Positions 48,192 through 59,700 of a DNA stretch of 64,000 nucleotides are shown here, piece after piece. The notes under the pieces were generated by a model, which did not search any database, had not been told where the DNA came from, and saw only the letters and a program-made list of their open reading frames with translations. A program made the position numbers and the translations under genes. This DNA comes from Escallonia rubra (taxonomy: Eukaryota > Streptophyta > Magnoliopsida > Escalloniales > Escalloniaceae), in the NCBI GenBank assembly GCA_033065855.1, contig JAVXUO010002269.1, positions 62,001-126,000 of the forward strand. Reading direction: 5' to 3'. Numbering within the stretch: the first letter of the stretch is position 1; each line of letters opens with the position of its first letter.

Positions 48192-48995
48192 TCAGACCAT
48201 GGTATGCAATTGAAGAGGCTTAGGTTGAGCCATGGTTCTTCTCTTCCATAGATTGATTTCTTTCCTTGGCTCCAAAGCCACCGCCTTGTGACCTCCTCCA
48301 GCCGTTAAAGGTGCAGAAAATGGAATGATGGGCTCTTCGTATTCACCATCATCACTGCTCCCTCCTCTTTCTTCATCAGAAAAGAACTCTCTCGGATCCG
48401 GTGCAATCTGTGCCGTCCAATCAAAGTTCGCAAACACATCACGCCCGCTCGCGAACCTATTCATCTGGCTCAGACTCGGCGCCCTATCCGGTAGCGGAGG
48501 CTTAAGATCATGAGCCGACGAGTCGGACTTCCTCCCACCAGCCGGCTTCGAGCTTTTAAAAATACTCCGTATACCAGATTTCTTCTTGTTCTTCCGCTCA
48601 GGGGAAGAAGCCACCGGCTTGACCGTTTCCGGCTTTCTTCTCGGCTCTGGTAGAGCTGGACCCGGATCCGGGTAGTGAGTAAAGTTTCTTGGCAGGGTAA
48701 CGTTCTTTTGCATCTTCTTCTTGTGCTTGATCTGGCCCATGCACGAAATCTTCGGCGAAGTGGGCTCTTGAGCTATGAAGGTCGAGTTCCTGGGCTTCCG
48801 GCGGGCTTCAGCCGGAATCAAGGATATGATCGGACCGGAGAATCCTTTCCCGAAGTGGGATTTGCCTAACTTCGCATTCTCTGATCTCTTTTCCCTGCTC
48901 GGACTGAAAGGAGGGTTTTGAAAAGAAACGGCTGAAGTTGCTTTTGGTAGAAACTTTAGAAACTTGCTCTTTGTCGTCTTGGCTGGTTTCTCCAT
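48192..48995 (-). CDS. Syringolide-induced protein 14-1-1 family (function unknown)
   Basis: The intronless frame encodes 267 residues from the ATG at 48,995. Two codons upstream in frame have no ATG. Conserved blocks of this plant family are visible: KFLKFLPKATSAVSFQNPPF near the start, KGFSGPIISLIPAEARRKPR near residue 50, EPTSPKISCMGQIKHKKK near 80, and SQMNRFASGRDVFANFDW near 180, followed by an acidic EEERGG/DDGEYEE-like part (about residues 210-225). The protein is highly basic in its first two thirds, with low predicted order and no membrane segment or catalytic motif. The family name comes from a soybean transcript induced by the bacterial elicitor syringolide; its molecular role is not established. 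The gene stands alone between repeat-rich stretches. Confidence 0.85.
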   Translation of the reverse strand: MEKPAKTTKSKFLKFLPKATSAVSFQNPPFSPSREKRSENAKLGKSHFGKGFSGPIISLIPAEARRKPRNSTFIAQEPTSPKISCMGQIKHKKKMQKNVTLPRNFTHYPDPGPALPEPRRKPETVKPVASSPERKNKKKSGIRSIFKSSKPAGGRKSDSSAHDLKPPLPDRAPSLSQMNRFASGRDVFANFDWTAQIAPDPREFFSDEERGGSSDDGEYEEPIIPFSAPLTAGGGHKAVALEPRKEINLWKRRTMAQPKPLQLHTMV

Positions 48996-49042
48996 TGCCA
49001 ACCTCTGTGATCTTCTTCTTCCGATCTTTACCTCTCGCTGTG

Positions 49043-49050
49043 TTTATATA
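49043..49050 (-). promoter_or_regulatory. TATA box of the 14-1-1 family gene
   Basis: On the minus strand TATATAAA lies 48-55 bases before the ATG. This implies a very short leader of about 20 bases if it is the functional TATA box. Confidence 0.5.
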
Positions 49051-51019
49051 TGGTGTGTGATGTGTGTGAATTGTGTGTGTAAAGACGATCAGAACAAGGA
49101 CACGGACCCTGTCAAGTGGTTTTGGTCAAAGTGGGGGTTACGACTGAGCAAACCATCTTTGGCTACGGCCCGCATTAAATATAGTACAGCTTGTGCATGG
49201 CTTGCTGCATGACTACGTCATTTGTTTGCTTTTGTACACTATAATCAAAATAAATTTGTATTCAAAGTCCAAAACTCCGGGCTAAATCAACTGCTTATTT
49301 CAGGGGAAATGTTAGTTTAGTATTATTATTTAATTAAATTAAACTCTTTGTCACTCGTGTTATCCCATTGTCGGATTGTGTGTTCTTTTTTACCAAGCAG
49401 GGTAGGCGAAAAAGAGCGGTTTTTACTGTTTTAGGAAGACCAACGTGAACACGTATCACCTGTTACTTTTTTTTTTTTTTCAGTTAAGAATTTTATATAA
49501 TGGATGAAAATGTCCACCTAAAATTTATGAAATTACTTAAAAGAGAATGTCATTTTACTTTTTATCATTTTATGATGAATTTTACTTTTTATAGTTGGAG
49601 CCTCACTTTCAACAATAAAGGTCTTAAAAGTGCCTAAATATAGCTACGTTAAGAATAAAAACTTTTCACAAGGCTTTAAAAGTGTCTTTAATTTAACCAG
49701 TTTAGTGACAAAAGTAAAACTCAAATAACAAATTTAGAGTTCAAATACCAATATTAGTTTCCAAGTTTTATATATGCTTAGTGCTCAGTGGCCACCTTAC
49801 ATAATATTTTCTGGCTCCGCAGCCGAGCGAGATTCAAACTTAGCAAACGTAAATTTGACAGACGTTTTTTTCAACAAGTACAGTTAACTTCAACGCTCCA
49901 ATTTTACTTCAACGCTCCAATGCGACGTCCAATGATAACAGTTAACATTTGACTGCATTAGAGGATAAACATGTGACAAGTACATTATGACGAGGATTGA
50001 CTTTCTACCTAATTCATTTTATCACATGTGTTTAAGACCTGGGGATTTTGAAAACACGAAAATTACGACTTGTTGGCGATTTTTGGAAAGTCTAATTAAA
50101 CTAGTATCTTGACAACGATTTGGGAAAAATCCTCCCAACTTTCCAACTTTGTCATTTCATTTTTGTTGTCTTCTGCCAAAAGGCTTTTCCTTTATTTTTC
50201 TTTTTGGAATTTACTTAAACCCATGCAAAGCCTACACTTGACTTATTAATATATAAATATTAGTTTGGGGGCGGCAATTTTCCGTATCAAGTATTTTTTA
50301 AGACGAGGAGGTTATACTGTCGCGTGGTAGATCGGTAGATTGGTCGTACTATATTAATTTGGATGAATAGCGAACTTTTTTTTATAAGATGAAAATTATG
50401 TGCTAATTCTCATAATTTATTAAATTAACCGATCAACTTACATTGTTTCCGACTATTATTGCACTCCTTTAATAACATAATATGTCCATGAAATTATGTA
50501 TTTTATTCTTGTTTCCCACTACCCAAGTACTCTATTTTTTTTTTTTTTTTCCAGGGTATTTTCTCCCCTTACCTTCTTTCCCATTACGTATGGTTCAGAT
50601 GGTTAACTTCTGTCTGTAATTCCAAGTGTTAACTTGGATCTTTTTTTTGTCTTTGATTTCAAGTGATTCCATATCAGTTTCAAGATCTATTCTATTGCCT
50701 TCTAACCTAATTGGGACTGAAATTCTGAGATATTGGTTAAAAAGCTATTTAATCTCAACTTGGGTAAGTGGACAATTTTTAAGCTTCAGTTTAAATGGTC
50801 TTTAATTACATTTGATATGGTTCTCATGTGCAATCCCTTTTATCTGTTCCAAGATGGATAATGGATTTCTTGCATTTTACTTCTTCAACTTTATTTTCTT
50901 CTTCATTGAACTATAGGACTTAAACCACTTGATTTTCATCTAAAAATGTTTCACTCCTAAGTTAAGAGTGTTGGAATGATGAGAGGCAGGGTATGTGAGA
51001 GTGGAAGCAAAGGGGGAAT

Positions 51020-51440
51020 TGACTTAAACCATATTATTTGTAGGAACCAGATTATTTTGTCTTACAACAAAACCTTCGGGTGTCTCAATATCCACCCCAC
51101 TCGCAGGGCTTCCTACATGTACGGTTGGCTTTGAAACATCGTACGGGAAAGAGTTTTCGAGCAAGATTACGCAAATTAGCCGTTGTTGTCACTTCCTATC
51201 GCATCTGGCTTGAAAGAAATAACATGTTTAAGAATATTCAAAAATATACTGAAGATGCGTTGAAGGATGTGAGCTTCTATCGAGCCGGAAGAAATCTCCA
51301 AGAAATCATATAATTGGACTCCGCTGTATGAATTGGAACCTCGCTAAGTTAGTATTATCTTAGTAATATAGTTTCATATATGCTTGGGGAATGCCCCTTG
51401 TAAGCTGTATTATTTTTGCGTCTTGCGCGACTTATTTATT
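51020..51440 (+). mobile_element. LINE remnant (zf-RVT end)
   Basis: The frame ending at 51,313 reads RLRKLAVVVTSYRIWLERNN followed by MFKN. This is the KLA...VYxxWxERN signature at the end of plant LINE reverse transcriptase proteins. Only this final part and about 120 bases of 3' sequence remain. Confidence 0.6.
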
Positions 51441-51667
51441 TATTAGAGGGATGAAACAGTCCACTATATTTGATGGGCTGGGTTCAAGAAAAGTCCAGCT
51501 AAGTTTGACTGCACTAGTCAAATTAGTATGGTGGAATATGCTTAGAGTTCTCTGAAAATGTCTGCAAATGAAAACTCAGGAGGAGCGCAACAAATGGAAG
51601 ACATTGGGAATTTGTTGATAACGTGCACCCTTTTCATAATTGTGCCGGCTAAGAGAGAGATAAAAAA

Positions 51668-51902
51668 GCTTTGGCTATTACCGGGATTAAAGAAATATTT
51701 TTCCTACTTTTCATATAGCGGTAATTACTGATCGTTAAATGTTTCTAATGACTTTTATTTATTAACACAAAAAATATACTATTAAGAATAGTCTGTTGAC
51801 AAAAAAACCACTAAAAATATATAGCGACTATTAATTACGAGGTTAAAGAAAGATTTCTTAATTGGAAAAAGATTCCTACAATCTGGATAGCAGCCAAAAT
51901 TT
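51668..51902. mobile_element. MITE-like element, tagcgac family, copy 2
   Basis: The left end reads gctttggctattaccgggat and the right end read inward reads caaattttggctgctatcc. Inside, atagcggtaattactgatcg and atagcgactattaattacga repeat the family's mirrored motif. Confidence 0.6.
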
Positions 51903-52533
51903 GTTCGGAAAAAGAAACGGAAACAAGAGAGAAGTTGACATGGAGTAATGGACAGAGGGATGGGACTGGGGAGATCGGTTCCAAACAGGAGAATGGGGAA
52001 AGGTTGTGGCGGACTCATCTGGTGTTAACGCCTGGGGTATACATTGCATAACTAGTACCGACCACCCATGAAGGGGAGATGAAGAGTTTCCATCTCTGTT
52101 CAACATTCAGCCATGGGCAACATGTGCATGTAGTCTTGCAAAAAAGCAATGGTAGCCATGGATGTTACAGGGTAAGCCTTCCGGTTGGAACCTGTGAATA
52201 AAGAAACGATTCACATTACGATTACCCATTCCTCGTGATGGCAAAGTTCCAACCCATATTCGATGCTTGAACTTATTTCATATCATAACATTTCTTTACG
52301 GAAATGTCTATTTTTCACGCTGTTATTCCTTAATGTACAATTTAGAGACAAAAATGTTTGATATTTAAGTATAGAACTAGATACCCCGTTTTTAAACCTT
52401 TTTTCTCAGCTTGCTTGCCTTGTAACTTCAAAAACTATCATTGATTTTTTTTTTTTTTTTGGCAATGAATAGAACTGCAATTTTATGTCCCGCTAGCATG
52501 AGGTCTGAAACCACAAATCTTGAAGTTATCCCT

Positions 52534-52739
52534 CAAAATTTGGCTGCTATCCCGGTTGGAGAAATCTTCCTCCTACCCCCTATATAGCGACAATCAATCG
52601 TCTCTAAATTAAATGTTTCTAGTGACACTTATTTAGTGACGCTAAAAAAGTGCTGTTAATAATTCTCGCTGAAAGTGTTAGAAAAAAAATCACTAAAAAT
52701 ATTTAGCGACTATTAATTGTCACTAGGAGCCAAAATTTG
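52534..52739. mobile_element. MITE-like element, tagcgac family, copy 3
   Basis: The left end reads caaaatttggctgctatccc and the right end read inward reads caaattttggctcctagtg. This is the best preserved inverted repeat of the family. Inside are tatagcgacaatcaatcgtc and tttagcgactattaattgtc. Confidence 0.68.
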
Positions 52740-53779
52740 TTCTTTCTATAGCTCCTTAGGGTTACTGTCATTTGGGTTATTACATCATTTTAGTTAGAAA
52801 TTATGGTCAATGGACAATGGAGATAGAAACAATGAACAGTTGTTCAATATGTGATAGGAAGTGCCATTGAATTTTTGCTAGGGACAAAAACTCCGCCAAC
52901 ATAAATTATAAAGCAACCGAGTTTCAGAAACGTGCAGTTATTAATTTAGAAGAGAAGGGGGGCAAAAATGCAATAAAACAAAGTCTAAGCGACAAGACAA
53001 TATCCTAAGCCAAACATTTTGCCGTCTATGGTGTGGTGCACCGTCTACCGCCATCTTCTCATGCCGTGTCCGGTCCTGTGCTCACTCGTCAACCATTTTG
53101 AGATCCAATTCATCACATGGTGGTACTGACTCACTATTCCAAATACAGCTAGTTGGCCTGTTAGCAGAGCTCGCAAAGAACTTGAAAAGCAGTTGAAAGA
53201 GAGGCAAGATCTCCTGCTTAACTTCATGAAGTAATCAATCCCTAAAAAGAACAGAGGCTGAAGAAGATGATATCCCACTTCAACCGTAGGCATTATGAAC
53301 TGGTTTTCGAGAGTAGAAAGCCAAAGTTCCAAATGTACAACCAAACTAGAACAAAAGGGAATGGAGGACAATTATATGTACATTTCGACAGGAAGTTGCC
53401 TCCAACAAGATGCCATGACAAGAAACTAACACAGATGTAAAACACTGCAACAAACTGGGATTTGATGGAAGATGAACTCGTGCAACGTACAGCCCCAAAT
53501 AAATTAGGAGTTTGAAACGAAGTTTGGAGTTTAACCTTAGCATCCCGAATGCAAATAGGTACGATCGGGTACAACGTGAAATTATTATGCGTACATCCAA
53601 ACAACTACACGCGCCATCACTCAAGATAACTGCACAGCACCTAGACAGGGGACGGTGATCATCCAGGCTTCTAACAGCATGCAAAGTCAATTACACGCGC
53701 CATTTTTTATCCATGGCAAGTCCTCCTGGGTGAATTTTCCCAGTTCAATTCTCCCCAATTAGAATTCACTTCAATCTTG

Positions 53780-56700
53780 CTACTTGGTTCCATTGTCCTT
53801 GTTGCTCATCTGGGGAGTATACTGGCTAGTAGATGATGGTGAATATCCAGGTGCACTTGGCGAGTACCCAGCACTTGGACTGGAACAACGCAAACAAGAA
53901 ATTAGTAAGTCATGACTTCATTTCAAATGTGTTAAATTAATCAAGAAACACCAGTAGAAAGTACGTTAACCACAAACTAAAAACTAAAGAATCCTGCTGG
54001 AGAAATTTCACCTACCTGTATTGAGGTGAACTGGGGCTGTAGTCTGGGCTCACACCGGAATTATAAGGACTGCAAAACATAAGCATATGAAAGAAGGCCA
54101 ATCATTACTGATGCAACTAGGAAAGGCAAAAACTGAAACAGGTGTCCAGCTTTTTTAAACCACACTGTAGATTTATTTAGAAAGCTTCTCAAGAAATATT
54201 TACCTGCTGGGACTATATGTTGGACTAGAAGGGGAGTAAGATGGAGATGCCGGTGAAAAAGACGGCAATGTTGGGCTGAAAAATTTAACATCCAAAAGTT
54301 AGTCCTGCTGACTTTTCAAAACACAAAAGTGAAAATGTACATAATAGACACAGGACCGTGATCAAAATCTGCAAACTTAGCTGTGGTTAATTTTGCATTA
54401 GTAATACGACGCTGCATAAAGCCCAGCAAACTTGACAAACCATTCCAAGGCAGAAAAAGATAGTCATTTACCTGTAATTAGGAGATGTAGGACTGTACGG
54501 ACTTGAGGGCGACAGTCTTGGGCTGCTAGGTGAATACGCCAGGGACGGGCTGTATTTTGCCGAGGAAGGATTATAGCTCGGAGATGTAGGGCTGTAGCTC
54601 GGGGAAGTTGGACTATAGCTTGGGGAAGTCGGACTATAGCCAGGAGAGGTTGGGCTATAGGCAGGGGAGGTAGGGCTGTATGATGGAGAAGTTGGACTGT
54701 AAGAAGGTGATGTTGGGCTGTAAGAGGGTGATGTTGGGCTGTAGGACGGTGATGTTGGGCTGTAAGACGGTGAGGTTGGACTGTAGGATGGTGAAGTGGG
54801 ACTATATGCAGGAGAAGTGGGACTGTACGCCGGAGAAGTGGGGCTGTAACTTGGAGAAGTGGGGCTGTAACTGGGAGATGTAGGGCTGTAGCTTGGAGAG
54901 GTAGGGCTATAGCTGGGGGATGTTGGACTGTAGCTGGGTGAGGTGGGGGAGTATGACGGGCTTGTAGGGGAATATGTAGGGCTTGTTGGACTATAACCCG
55001 GAGAGCTTGGACTATATGTCGGGGAAGTTGGACTGTAACCAGGTGATGTGGGGCTGTATCCAGGTGACGTTGGGCTATAACCAGGAGAAGTGGGGCTATA
55101 TCCAGGAGATGAGGGACTGTATCCTGGAGAAGAGGGGCTGTATCCTGGGGAAGACGTGGGAGAGAAGCCCATACCACCAACATATGGAGAAAATTGTGCA
55201 TCTGTAATGGGTGATAACCGAAGATTTGGACTGAGCAGATAGTTTGGTGACATCATGCCATCATGATAAGGAGTACCCGAGATTGGAGAACGGGCAGGCG
55301 TCATGCCAAAATCCAGACCTTCCATGTAGCTAGGAAGTTGGATGTCAATAGCTTGCTGCAGCATCTGCTCATTTAGATACAGAGCACAATCTCCCGTACC
55401 AATGGGAGCAAGCTGACCCAACATGATGTTCTCGGTAACACCCCGCAGGTAATCCGTCTCAGCATACACAGCAGCATCAAGGAGAATATCCACTGTTTCC
55501 TCAAATGAGCATCTCATCATTGGACCCGTGTCATTCCGATTTATGCCATGTCGAGTGATGGCCATCAAGTGACCGCGATATGTCATTGTGTCGCACAATA
55601 TAGCCAGGTGCCTATAGTTAACATATGAGCCATCAAAAGATATGACCACTCGCAGCTCATCCAGCAAAGACCGACGAACAGCTTCAATTCCAATAACTTC
55701 AATCACTTCAATCAAGTGATTGCTAGTCGTCCTTCTAGCATCAACATCTTCATGACACATAACCGCCAAGAGATTCACACCTTCAGTATCAAGCATCCAC
55801 TCATTCTCAGGTTTAAATCCTTCATTCTCATCAAATTTGTTGACTTTACCCGATTTAATGAACACTTTGTTAATGTCAGGGATGCCACGCAGGGCCATCT
55901 CTGTAAGCATATTACTTTCAATCTTCTTGAGAAAGACATCGTCTTCCGCAGATTCATCTTGCAACTCTCCTTTAGGAGCCTCGTCATTCATTATTCTGAT
56001 ACGCAGAATCAACTTATCAGCATTATCATCACAGAATATACACGTTAAATCATCATCAAACTCGAGATTGATCTTTTCAGCAATATCGGCCATGTTTAAC
56101 TTCTTATCAACCATCATCTCCCGATTCAACTCTATACGAAGCAGCCAGGGAGAGATTTTCTCCGGGTCAATTTCTTCATCCGGCATTTCATAATAGGACT
56201 TGACAAAGTCAACATCCTCTTCTATAAGAGTGCTCATGGGATCTGGATCGTACCATACTTCAGTAGCTTGTGTTACACTGCGTAAAGTGGTGTACTCCAG
56301 AGCGCATTGGACAGTCTTGGCCCTTTCTTTAGTCTTGCTGACTTCGGGATTCAGGTAGACAGACAGAGAAGGGGTTTTTATTTTTTTGGCAACATTAATG
56401 ATTTCCCTCAACCTAGGAACCCCAAGAGTGACGTTCTTGGCACTAACACCAGCATAGTGGAAGGTATTGAGGGTCATTTGCGTGGCAGGCTCACCAATGG
56501 ACTGAGCAGCTACACATCCAATCATCTCTCCGGGAGCTACAAGCGACTGTAGGAAACGTGATTCTATCTCACCAATAACCCAGTCAAATGCCTCACGAGT
56601 AAGCCTGTACTCATTCAACACCCTCTTACTTGCAAACGTGCTGCGAAGAAGAATGTTGAAAAAGAGTGTAGCATTCTTCTGAGCTTCCATGCTCATCGCA

Positions 56701-59700
56701 TCATCACCAGGGACAACCTTCAGCCTCTCCTGAAGCTTATCAACAGCTTCCACAATCTCCATCGGATGCATATCAGAAGGTCTTCTCAAGTCAACCTTAA
56801 ATGTCTTCTGTGCATTCCAGATAAGCCTCTTGAGATTCACAGGCATAGGCCAAGAATTATCACCAGTGGTAGCAATCTCCGTCCCCAGCTGGAATCGATC
56901 TGCTTCAAGTTTCTGGACTTCTGCATCAAACACATTGCGGAACTCCCGAATTGTTTTCAGATCCTCAACATGTTCTGGCAACATGTAGTTTGGGTTCCAC
57001 TTCTCATCATCAAGCTCATACCTGAACACCTTGTTAAACTCGGCCTTCTTCATTTTAAGAGCATCAAGCTTCTGTGACTCAATCCAAACAGCATCCATGC
57101 CATCTTCTCCATAAAGGAACTGGATAACATCTCCCAGCGAGTTCCTGACAGTGCCATCATATTTGACCATAATATCTTCCATAGCTTTTACAAGTCGCCT
57201 CTGGATATAGCCAGTCTCAGATGTTTTGACTGCTGTATCAATCAAACCTTCTCTACCACCCATAGCATGAAAAAAGAACTCTTGAGGGGTCAATCCTCGA
57301 AGATAAGAATTCTCCACAAAACCACGACTTTCTGGTCCATTGTCATCCTTGGTGAAATGGGGAAGAGTACGATCTATGAATCCATAAGGAATTCTCTTAC
57401 CCTCAACATTCTGCTGCCCCACACAAGCAGTCATTTGCGATATGTTGATGAAACTTCCTTTCGAGCCTGCCGTGACCATAGCCTTGAGATTATTACTTTC
57501 TGATAAACTTTTCTGGGCACTACTTCCAGCATCATCACGCGCCTTGTTCAACACCTGAAGAGTGAGCATGTCAGAATATTCAGCACGATGTAGTATGACA
57601 TACCAAAGAAGATAAAAAGTTGCATTCTCGTACCTGATTCACTCTGTTCTCAAATGATTCCATCATAGTTCGGCCAGGCTCCGCCTCCAACTTCTTATCT
57701 TGTGCATCCTTAATAAGGTCTTTCACCTCATTCTTGGCCTTAGAAATTGTATCATTAATTTTTTCCATAGTTGCAGCATCGGCAATTGTGTCTCCAATCC
57801 CAATGCTGAAACCATTCTGCAGAAGCCAATAATTAACAAGCCACTGGGTATGGCCCAAAAATTTTCGAGCAGCATCAGGGCCAACCTCCTCCCTGTCCCA
57901 AAAAAATGTACATGATGGCAATGAGTATAACAATATCAGAACAAAACTATGCAAGGAGCAACCTCTAACCATATTTTCAACAAACATACCAGATTACATG
58001 AATAAGACTTCCTGTTGATGTGCCAAGGGTTTTCTTACACAGTGTTCCAGTTATAACTTCTCCCTTTTCTATTCGAACTTGGGTGTCTCCAGGTGTAATA
58101 TTTCCACTTTCAGTTTCTGCATGCCATGCTGAAGTTCGTATGAGATTGATCTGTTTTGGAATAATAAGATTAAACACCTGTTTTCCCGTCCAAAGAGGTC
58201 TAGGCTTCAAAATTGCAGGCGCCGGTATTTTCCCATCGAAATCCTCCCACCACATCAAAATATTCATGAATACATCCTTTAAAGGAAAACAGTGATTAGA
58301 CTTGCCGCAAAAAGAGGAGATCATCCATGCAGGAACAAACTAGATAAGAGTACCAAATTAACAGGAATACCTTCTCGATAAAAGTATCTCTCTTAGTAAT
58401 CTTTCGGCAACCTAATAGTGTATCCTGCACAATACCCATAACTGGCCGATTTGCTTGGGGTGACACAATGCATTTAGGTACCATCATCAATTCCAGAACT
58501 TCTGCTCTGGTTTCAAATGATTGAGGGACATGCATGTTCATTTCATCTCCATCAAAATCAGCATTATATGGAGAAGTGACAGACAAGTTCAAGCGGAAGG
58601 TTGAGTATGGCATGATTTTTATTCTGTGGCCCATGATAGACATCTTATGCAGACTTGGTTGTCGGTTAAAGAGGACAAAGTCTCCATCATTTAAATGTCG
58701 CTCTACCTGCAAAAAAGATGAAGCATATTCAAGGTGAAACTGTATAAAGATTGCTCAACTGCGAAAGGAAGCAAAACAAAAAGAAAAGAAGATGATGATT
58801 GCCTTGTATCCGAGTTCCAGATGATGATCACTGCTTTTCTTCAAGTAACGAAGATCAAGCCTCTGGCCATCTTCCCTAATGATGTACTTGGCTCCAGTTT
58901 TACCAGGGGGGGGATGAGGACCATATTCAACGAGCTCCTTCAACCTAGCCAAAACAAGAAACAGCTCTTTCACAACCTATTTCACATCTAACTAAGAGTA
59001 AAGCCAATGGGAGAGGATAAAAGAACTGAAACCTTTCAATGTTATAAGGAGTGACAGTTTCTGGATATGTTAGATTCAAAGCAATACTCCAAGGTACTCC
59101 CAGTTGGTCAATATTAATAGTTGGATCTGGTGTGATGACTGTCCGTGCTGAGAAATCCACACGCTTTCCCATCAAGTTACCTCTGATGCGACCCTCTTTA
59201 GCCTTAAGTCTACTGCAAATTGATTTGATAGGGCGCCCAGACCGCTGCGTAGCCTGGATTTAATTAAAAGTAATATCAAGTGAGACCATACACAGTTACC
59301 AATATGTGACTAAAGATGTGAAGTTGTGGGCATACCCTTGGCTGACCAGGAAGCTCATTGTCAAAATAAGTAGCTACATGGAACTGCAATAACTGTGCAA
59401 ATTCAGATATTATGTGTGCAGGAGCTCCATTCCTCTCCTGTTTCCTGAGGTTCTCGTTATGTCTAATGATCATTGCCAACTGGTGAGTTAAATCGTCCTG
59501 TTTCAAACCCAAAGACACAGAATCTGCAATGTAAGTACTATGCCAACAACGCAGAAAACCAATTCCATTTTAAAATTTAAACCACAGGTAATCTAGTCAT
59601 ACATTTTTAATTTCCAACATGGCAAGGCTCACAACTCACTAAATGACATGCAGATTTTGTTCATATGGAAAAGGTTCCATTAATATTATCCTTAGCTAGA

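Larger units (their letters stand above)
49100..53700. other. Gene-free intergenic region
   Basis: No gene is supported. Recognisable content is one LINE remnant (51,020-51,440), two MITEs (51,668 and 52,534), and near 52,447-52,500 a T-run followed by ggcaatgaatagaactgcaa, which resembles the tail of a minus-orientation LINE. The part from 52,800 onward is the 3' flank of NRPB1. Confidence 0.5.

Noticed and set aside
54464-55207. Long open frames on both strands across the CTD region
   Set aside because: They are other frames of the 21-base CTD repeat, in which stop codons are absent by periodicity. The NRPB1 frame is the real one.
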